DNA from: an uncultured Rhodospirillaceae bacterium
Lineage (GTDB): Bacteria; Pseudomonadota; Alphaproteobacteria; RF32; CAG-239
Direction of reading: 5' to 3'
NCBI GenBank assembly: GCA_900313155.1
Contig: OMQE01000109.1
Span: 1 to 11,192 of the forward strand
DNA: 11,192 bases
Shown here: one piece after another, positions 7,125-11,192 of the stretch
Position numbering within the stretch: position 1 is the first letter of the stretch
Layout of the letters: every line of letters starts with the position of its first letter
Translations under genes and position numbers: made by a program
Notes under the pieces: generated by a model
Databases searched by the model: none
What the model saw: the letters and a program-made list of their open reading frames with translations, nothing else
What the model was told of the DNA's origin: nothing

Positions 7125-8174
7125 ATGGAACTCGACGGTTTGTTTAAACAGTTTTTGGAATCTTACAAATACTATCCGGAGTTGACCAACGATGGCATGC
7201 GTGAAAGTATGACCGAAGAAGAGCGCAACGCTAAAATAGCCGAAGCCAAGAGCAAACACGGTGCCAATTTTGAAAAATGGAAAAACCTTCCGTCAGAAAT
7301 TATCTTGGCGCATCCGGAAGGTGTTCCGCAATGGATATTAGATATTTCTAACGAAGCAGACCCGGCCCGTTTGTTGGTCTTGAAAGAAAATACCAACATT
7401 CGCACCCGTCAAGAATTAGAAGAAAAAGTGAAAGAAGTGGAGGAAGAAAACCGCCGACAACAGGGATATTCTGAAGCTCAAGCCCAAGAAGCCTACGCTC
7501 AAGAACGTGCTTTGTTTGAAAAAATGGTTGATATTGCTATTGTGGTTATGGTGGCACAGCCGATTATTCAGGCCGGTTACAACGAACAAACCGCGCAAAA
7601 TTTAGCTAAAGAACGCTTGTTCCGAGATGCTTTGTTTGCGCAAGCCGGTGGCACAAAACTTTCCGAAGAACATCGAGCCGTTTTGCGCCAAAGCCGTTTG
7701 AAAACCTTTGACCTCATCAAGGAAGAATGGGAAAAGCGCATGCCGGAACGTGCGTTGGTGCATGAATTATCTCGTTTTAATCGTGGCAAAATTTCAGCCG
7801 AAAAAGCTTCTGCCAAAATTGCCGACTTGGTGCAGCTCATTCGCAACAATGACCGTTATGACGAATTGGACCGCTATTTAAGCCGCCCTTTGGTTAAAGC
7901 CAAAATTCGCCAATTTGATATGGATAATCCGGAAAAAGCAGAATTATTGTCAGCTCTTGACCGCGTTTTGTTTGAAGCTCGGCACCGCACGCCTGAAACT
8001 GCGCAAAAAGATAAAGTCTCGGAACTTTTGGCAACTAAAGACCTGCCTTATGACGTTCGCACCTTGCTTGGGAAAACTCAAGAAGGCGGAAAATCTAATG
8101 AGCCGAACGCTATGTTGGGACGCAAACCTCGTGTTCGTTTTAGAATAAACACTAAGCAAAACACTCAAAGCTAA
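7125..8174 (+). CDS. Hypothetical helix-rich cytoplasmic protein
   Basis: I do not recognise this 349-residue protein. It has no signal peptide; the only hydrophobic stretch (about 134-149, MVDIAIVVMVAQPIIQ) is short and probably buried rather than membrane-spanning. The composition is rich in Glu, Lys, Arg, Ala and Leu, which predicts a mostly alpha-helical fold. A heptad-like charged segment at about 94-113 (RQELEEKVKEVEEENRRQQ) suggests a coiled coil. The C-terminal 30 residues are Gly/Asn/Lys/Arg-rich and end in a basic tail (GRKPRVRFRINTKQ, 332-345) that could contact nucleic acid or another acidic partner; this is inference. No catalytic motif was found. A good promoter and a strong ribosome site precede it, and it is a single-gene unit, convergent with the ldcA-like gene. 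Codon use resembles its neighbours. It is surely a real gene, given the length and its signals, but the function is unknown. Confidence 0.85.
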   Translation: MELDGLFKQFLESYKYYPELTNDGMRESMTEEERNAKIAEAKSKHGANFEKWKNLPSEIILAHPEGVPQWILDISNEADPARLLVLKENTNIRTRQELEEKVKEVEEENRRQQGYSEAQAQEAYAQERALFEKMVDIAIVVMVAQPIIQAGYNEQTAQNLAKERLFRDALFAQAGGTKLSEEHRAVLRQSRLKTFDLIKEEWEKRMPERALVHELSRFNRGKISAEKASAKIADLVQLIRNNDRYDELDRYLSRPLVKAKIRQFDMDNPEKAELLSALDRVLFEARHRTPETAQKDKVSELLATKDLPYDVRTLLGKTQEGGKSNEPNAMLGRKPRVRFRINTKQNTQS

Positions 8175-8180
8175 TAACCG

Positions 8181-8219
8181 CAGACAATACTGGTCTGAAA
8201 AAATTCGGTAAAGTCCTTT
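8181..8219. terminator. Weak hairpins between convergent genes, possible bidirectional terminator
   Basis: Only 45 bases separate the two convergent stop codons. CAGAC (8181-8185) pairs with GTCTG (8193-8197) around a 7-base loop. Next, an A-rich run with GG (8198-8208) can pair with CCTTTTT (8215-8221), with a bulge. Either strand would carry a T-rich side. The stems are short, so termination here is only a possibility. Confidence 0.3.
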
Positions 8220-9104
8220 TTAAATCACGCTCAACAGTGTTTTTTGCGCATTCATTTTAACTTTTCTGCCGAATGGTAAAACATGGCGCGCCGGAATGTG
8301 CCCAAATGCAAAATTTTTGATAACCGGCGCATCAATACCCTGCAAAAAATCGGCCACACAATCGTCAACCGAACCGTCTTCATCGTCACCGGAACTGTCG
8401 GTAAATTGTCCGAAAATCAGTCCGTTTATTTTATCAAAATTCGGCTGTTGTTTGAGTTGTTCCAACATCAAATCTATTTTATGCACACGCTCATGCACTT
8501 CTTCGACAAGCAAAATTTTGCCTTGTAAATCCGGGAAATAGGGCGTACCGGCAAGGCGCATCAACACGCTCAAATTGATTGGCAAAAGCTCGCCTTGAGC
8601 CTCGCCTTTTTGCACACATTCACCACTTTGAAAAACCGGCAATCGCCCGCTGAGCCACACCGATAAATCGTTTTGCACCATCATATCAGGCATACCGTTC
8701 ATAAAGTCATAGGTCAGCAAAAAACCGTTGAGCGACGTCACGCCGCTTTTTTGCCATAAAGCCGCCATCAGCGCCGCATTATCGCAAAATCCGATAATCG
8801 GCTTGCGATTTTTTTGTGCTGTTTTGTAGTCAATATAGGGCAAAATTCGCGTCGCACCGGCGGCCGCCCGCACACAAAACAAAGCCTTAAATTTGCTGTC
8901 GGCAAATGCCTTATTAACATCATCTGCCCGTTCTTTGTCAGAGCCCGCCATATAGCGATATTGTGCTAAAACGTGCGGCATCAACACCGGTTCCAACCCC
9001 ACTTTTTGCAAATATTCCAATCCGGCGGTAATTTTTGCCTTATCCCCAATTTGCCCAGACGGCGCCACAATGGCAACCTTGTCACCTTTTTTCAGTTCAA
9101 ACAT
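8220..9104 (-). CDS. ldcA: LD-carboxypeptidase-like protein (peptidase family S66) with Cys at the nucleophile position
   Basis: LdcA enzymes remove the terminal D-Ala from murein tetrapeptides in the cytoplasm, during peptidoglycan recycling. The 294 residues match the family length. Family landmarks in order: KGDKVAIVAPSG (6-17), the RGGYG-like turn written here as RAAAGATRILPYIDY (79-93), the nucleophile elbow GFCDNAAL (105-112), LLVEEVHERVHKIDLML (198-214) and FAFGHIPARHVLPFG (265-279). The expected Ser-Glu-His triad aligns with C107, E201 and H269: Glu and His are kept, but serine is cysteine (TGC at 8786-8784). The usual Gly-Gly-Tyr turn is Ala-Ala-Ala. Activity may therefore be altered; membership in S66 is not in doubt. 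The ATG follows directly on the stop codon of the upstream Mur ligase gene, with GGAG (9117-9114) nine bases before it, so the two are co-translated. The related MccF immunity proteins are a less likely alternative given this partner. Confidence 0.88.
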   Translation of the reverse strand: MFELKKGDKVAIVAPSGQIGDKAKITAGLEYLQKVGLEPVLMPHVLAQYRYMAGSDKERADDVNKAFADSKFKALFCVRAAAGATRILPYIDYKTAQKNRKPIIGFCDNAALMAALWQKSGVTSLNGFLLTYDFMNGMPDMMVQNDLSVWLSGRLPVFQSGECVQKGEAQGELLPINLSVLMRLAGTPYFPDLQGKILLVEEVHERVHKIDLMLEQLKQQPNFDKINGLIFGQFTDSSGDDEDGSVDDCVADFLQGIDAPVIKNFAFGHIPARHVLPFGRKVKMNAQKTLLSVI

Positions 9105-10466
9105 TTACAATTTCTCCAAAATATCGCGGCAAAAATCAGTCAAAGAATTATCACGCGCCCCCATAATCACCACTCGATCACCCTCACGTGCATTCCGCAA
9201 AATAAATGCCTCCACTTCTTCACGCGTTGGATAAAAGTAGGCATTGGCCTTGCCCAAAACTCGCGCCTGCGTAATCAAATCGGCAGACGAAATATCTTTG
9301 GTCACCGTTCCGCCAACAAAGAAAATTTCCGGCATTAGCAAAATATCTTCGCCGTGCAAACCTTGCACAAATTCGGCCATAATTTCTTTACCGAGCGAAC
9401 GCATCGGTCCAAAACCATGCGGTTGAAACATCACAATCAGCCGCCCGCGATATTGCTTCAATGCCGAAAGCGAGGCTTTAACTTTATCGGGATTATGCGC
9501 AAAATCGTCAATCACCGTCACCCCTTTTTTAACACCGATAACTTCCAACCGACGTTTGGTGCCGCTAAAATCTTGCAAAATTTCAGCCGCCGTAAATCTA
9601 TCTACGCCAAATTCGGCACAAGCGGCAATTGCTGCCAATGCATTAGCCACATTAAAAGCACCGATGAGCTTTAGTGTAAAAGTTTTGCCGCTTAAAACAT
9701 ACGAAGTTCCGTTCGGCAATGGCTTAATGTCTGACGCATAAAAATCGGCATCGGGATTTTTGAGTGAAAATGAGCATAAATGCTCTGATTTAATTTTTTT
9801 GCATAAGTTGTAATCATCGTTAATAATGACCTGTTTTTCAGTTCGGTCGGCTAAGGCTTGAAACAGCTCGACCAGCTCGTCGAGAGATTTATGGTCGGCT
9901 GAAATATTGGTTATAACCGATACTGTCGGATTATATAAATTGATACTTCCGTTGCTTTCGTCGGCTTCCACCACACAAATATCACCCTTGTTAAAAATTA
10001 TATTTGGAATGGCGTATTGCCCCTCATAATCTTTAAGCAAGCCACCGTTAATCATACAAGGCTTTTTTCCGGCCTTATCCAAAATATATCCCACCATTGC
10101 CGTTGTGGTGGTTTTGCCGCTGGTACCGCCCACCGCAATACCGTATTTATAGCTATGAAAAACCTCTGCCAAAAGTTCCGGTCGTGTTTTAATCGGCACA
10201 TTTTTTTCTTTTGCCGCCCGCACATCGGCAATTGTATCTTCCACCGCGGTTGAAGCGCAAACAAAATCTAAATCTGGCGTAATGGCCGAACCGTCTTGCG
10301 GCACAATGCGAATGCCCATTTTTTCAAACGCTTCCTTGTTTGCCCAATCTCGCCCTAAATCAAAATTACGGTCCGAACCTTGCACTTCCACACCCGAAAG
10401 CGCCAAAACCTGTGCCAGTGAACTCATACCGCTTCCCGAAATACCACAAAAACTAACCTTTTTCAT
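9105..10466 (-). CDS. mpl: Mur ligase, probably UDP-MurNAc:tripeptide ligase (Mpl); MurC is the alternative
   Basis: Mur ligases join an amino acid or peptide to UDP-MurNAc using ATP. The 453-residue product has all three domains: an N-terminal Rossmann-type UDP-binding part with GISGSGM (8-14), the ATP-binding central domain with P-loop GGTSGKTTTT (113-122), VVEADES (166-172) and NISADHKS (187-194), and the C-terminal ligand domain with GTKRRLE (302-308) and DDFAHNP (320-326). MurC and Mpl are close relatives. GTS in place of the MurC-typical GTH before GKT, the ADHKSLDEL segment, and pairing with an LD-carboxypeptidase favour Mpl, which recycles murein tripeptide; the dcw cluster context expected for murC is absent. 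I chose the ATG at 10466, which has AGGG (10476-10473) six bases upstream. An ATG five codons earlier (10481) has no ribosome site. Family assignment is firm, Mpl is likely but not certain. Confidence 0.75.
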   Translation of the reverse strand: MKKVSFCGISGSGMSSLAQVLALSGVEVQGSDRNFDLGRDWANKEAFEKMGIRIVPQDGSAITPDLDFVCASTAVEDTIADVRAAKEKNVPIKTRPELLAEVFHSYKYGIAVGGTSGKTTTTAMVGYILDKAGKKPCMINGGLLKDYEGQYAIPNIIFNKGDICVVEADESNGSINLYNPTVSVITNISADHKSLDELVELFQALADRTEKQVIINDDYNLCKKIKSEHLCSFSLKNPDADFYASDIKPLPNGTSYVLSGKTFTLKLIGAFNVANALAAIAACAEFGVDRFTAAEILQDFSGTKRRLEVIGVKKGVTVIDDFAHNPDKVKASLSALKQYRGRLIVMFQPHGFGPMRSLGKEIMAEFVQGLHGEDILLMPEIFFVGGTVTKDISSADLITQARVLGKANAYFYPTREEVEAFILRNAREGDRVVIMGARDNSLTDFCRDILEKL

Positions 10467-10472
10467 AAAATA

Positions 10473-10476
10473 CCCT
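10473..10476 (-). promoter_or_regulatory. Ribosome site that decides the Mur ligase start
   Basis: On the minus strand AGGG stands six bases before ATG 10466 and within the five extra codons that would follow ATG 10481. The earlier ATG has only a T-rich stretch and GCGG before it. The shorter protein also begins right before the GxxGxGM nucleotide-binding loop, as usual for MurC and Mpl. Confidence 0.65.
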
Positions 10477-10496
10477 TTCATAACCGCAAAAATTGT

Positions 10497-10525
10497 TTGA
10501 ACAGCCTGCTTTTATGGTTTATGCT
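10497..10525 (+). promoter_or_regulatory. Candidate promoter for the TetR-family gene
   Basis: TTGAAC (10497-10502) and TATGCT (10520-10525) are separated by 17 bases and each match the consensus at four of six positions. The transcript start would lie near 10532, about 33 bases before the ATG. It overlaps the opposing candidate for the Mur ligase gene. Confidence 0.45.
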
Positions 10526-10540
10526 AACTTAAAAGTGCAA
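10511..10540 (-). promoter_or_regulatory. Candidate promoter for the mpl-ldcA pair
   Basis: On the minus strand TTGCAC (10540-10535) and CATAAA (10516-10511) lie 18 bases apart. Both are four-of-six or better matches. This promoter overlaps the candidate for the divergent TetR gene, so one bound repressor could block both. Confidence 0.4.
10527..10536. promoter_or_regulatory. Small dyad in the divergent promoter, possible operator
   Basis: ACTTAAAAGT has symmetric arms ACTT and AAGT around AA, within a slightly longer imperfect dyad bounded by GC on both sides (10523-10538). It covers the minus-strand -35 box and the plus-strand transcript start, where a TetR-type operator would be expected. 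The site is short and A-T-rich, so chance is a real possibility. Confidence 0.22.
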
Positions 10541-10564
10541 ATATTTTATTAAACAGACACAAAA

Positions 10565-11161
10565 ATGGAAAAAGATAATATACAAAAATTGCTTTTGGAA
10601 ATCGGCCGGCAAATTGTGCGCGACAAGGGCATAGAAGCCTTAACGGTGCGCAAACTTTCAGAAGCTTCGGGTTGTTCGGTTGGAGCCATCTATAACCAAT
10701 TTGCCAATATGGACAATTTTATTGTTATCGAAAATTATATGACTCTCGATTCTTTGAGCCGCAAACTGGCTAAGGTGCCACAAACCCAAAATCCGTATTT
10801 TGATATGAATAATTTGGTGGAAGCGTTTGCCGACTTTGTGCTGAAAAATCAAAATTTGTGGTTTATGCTCTACCAATTTCACTTAAACAAGCACGAACAC
10901 GGCTATTCTTTTTTCTACTTACGCAAAGTTGCTTCAATCACTCGCCGGCTGAACGCGCTTGTTCGGCGCATTGTGCCTAAAATGGAACAGCCGGAGCGGA
11001 TTTTATCTTCACAAGTTTTGTGGCTGACAATGTTTGGTTTGAGCGCTTTTTTGAGCAAAGATATACTCGATTCGTTTCCCAAAATCAACCGCAGAACATT
11101 GTGCCAAATTTTGCTCAATACTTATGTTGCCGGCCTAACCGTTTTAGAGAAAAAAGAATGA
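10565..11161 (+). CDS. TetR/AcrR-family transcriptional regulator
   Basis: TetR-family proteins are dimeric, ligand-responsive DNA-binding regulators, mostly repressors. This 198-residue protein has the normal length. The N-terminal helix-turn-helix is clear: LTVRKLSEASGCSVGAIYNQF (26-46), with the family's GxSxGAIYxxF pattern (GCSVGAIYNQF, 36-46). The rest (about 55-198) is the helical ligand and dimer domain, rich in aromatic residues (WFMLYQFHLNKH, 99-110), which gives no ligand prediction. No Shine-Dalgarno sequence is seen before the ATG; the next in-frame start would remove the HTH, so 10565 stands. It is transcribed away from mpl-ldcA across a shared 98-base region, and its stop overlaps the start of a further gene by ATGA. 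Its target could be the divergent pair, the downstream gene, or both; typical regulators of this layout control a neighbour, often a transporter. The target here is inferred. Confidence 0.92.
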   Translation: MEKDNIQKLLLEIGRQIVRDKGIEALTVRKLSEASGCSVGAIYNQFANMDNFIVIENYMTLDSLSRKLAKVPQTQNPYFDMNNLVEAFADFVLKNQNLWFMLYQFHLNKHEHGYSFFYLRKVASITRRLNALVRRIVPKMEQPERILSSQVLWLTMFGLSAFLSKDILDSFPKINRRTLCQILLNTYVAGLTVLEKKE

Positions 11162-11192
11162 TAACCGCACTGTGGCAAAATTTTTGGACTTA
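11158..11192 (+). CDS. Start of a downstream gene, cut by the window end
   Basis: An ATG inside the TetR stop (ATGA, 11158-11161) opens a frame that reads MITALWQNFWT and stays open to the window edge. The 4-base overlap is a usual mark of translational coupling in an operon. Eleven residues are too few to name a product; the aromatic, uncharged start would suit a membrane protein, but that is a guess. Confidence 0.45.
   Translation, partial: MITALWQNFWT

Noticed and set aside
10467..10481. ATG 10481 as the start of the Mur ligase
   Set aside because: There is no ribosome site before it, whereas the ATG at 10466 has AGGG at good distance and begins right at the nucleotide-binding loop.
1..11192. 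tRNA, rRNA, CRISPR arrays, insertion sequences, phage or defence genes
   Set aside because: No cloverleaf-like sequence, regularly spaced repeat, transposase, integrase or terminal inverted repeat was seen on reading both strands. The window is mostly core cell-envelope genes.

Overview
The window looks like chromosome from an alphaproteobacterium with a moderately AT-rich genome. The evidence is the alphaproteobacterial style of the MiaA C-terminus (ALGV..L, TRQYAKRQRTW), of MreB and of the mreB-mreC-mreD-mrdA-rodA order. Genus cannot be read from the sequence. AT-leaning relatives from animal guts would fit, but that is inference.

Layout. Bases 1-621 are the 3' part of miaA (tRNA A37 dimethylallyltransferase), cut by the window edge. 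Bases 694-6102 are a complete, tightly packed rod-shape (elongasome) operon: mreB, mreC, mreD, mrdA (PBP2) and rodA. mreC/mreD and mreD/mrdA overlap, which suggests translational coupling. Bases 6194-7000 hold an unrecognised lipoprotein gene followed by a very clear intrinsic terminator (7015-7040). Bases 7125-8174 hold an unrecognised, soluble, helix-rich 349-residue protein with a good promoter and a strong ribosome binding site. On the minus strand, 10466 down to 8220, lie a Mur ligase of the Mpl/MurC type and an LD-carboxypeptidase (S66) homologue, joined stop codon to start codon. Divergent from them is a TetR-family regulator (10565-11161). It overlaps by 4 bases the first codons of a further gene that runs off the end.

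How the genes fit together. The left half builds the lateral wall. MreB filaments with MreC and MreD organise the RodA glycosyltransferase and the PBP2 transpeptidase. The minus-strand pair fits cytoplasmic murein-peptide recycling: an LD-carboxypeptidase trims tetrapeptide to tripeptide, and Mpl rejoins tripeptide to UDP-MurNAc. The TetR gene shares a 98-base divergent promoter region with this pair, so it may control it, but this is inferred from position only.

Most of the window is ordinary core cell-envelope biology. The points most worth a second look are the Ser-to-Cys change at the predicted nucleophile of the LD-carboxypeptidase, the lipoprotein gene with a Bacteroidota-like look and no Shine-Dalgarno sequence, and the unknown helical protein. 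I see no tRNA, rRNA, CRISPR array, insertion sequence or obvious new multi-gene system. There is no gene-free stretch above 300 bases.
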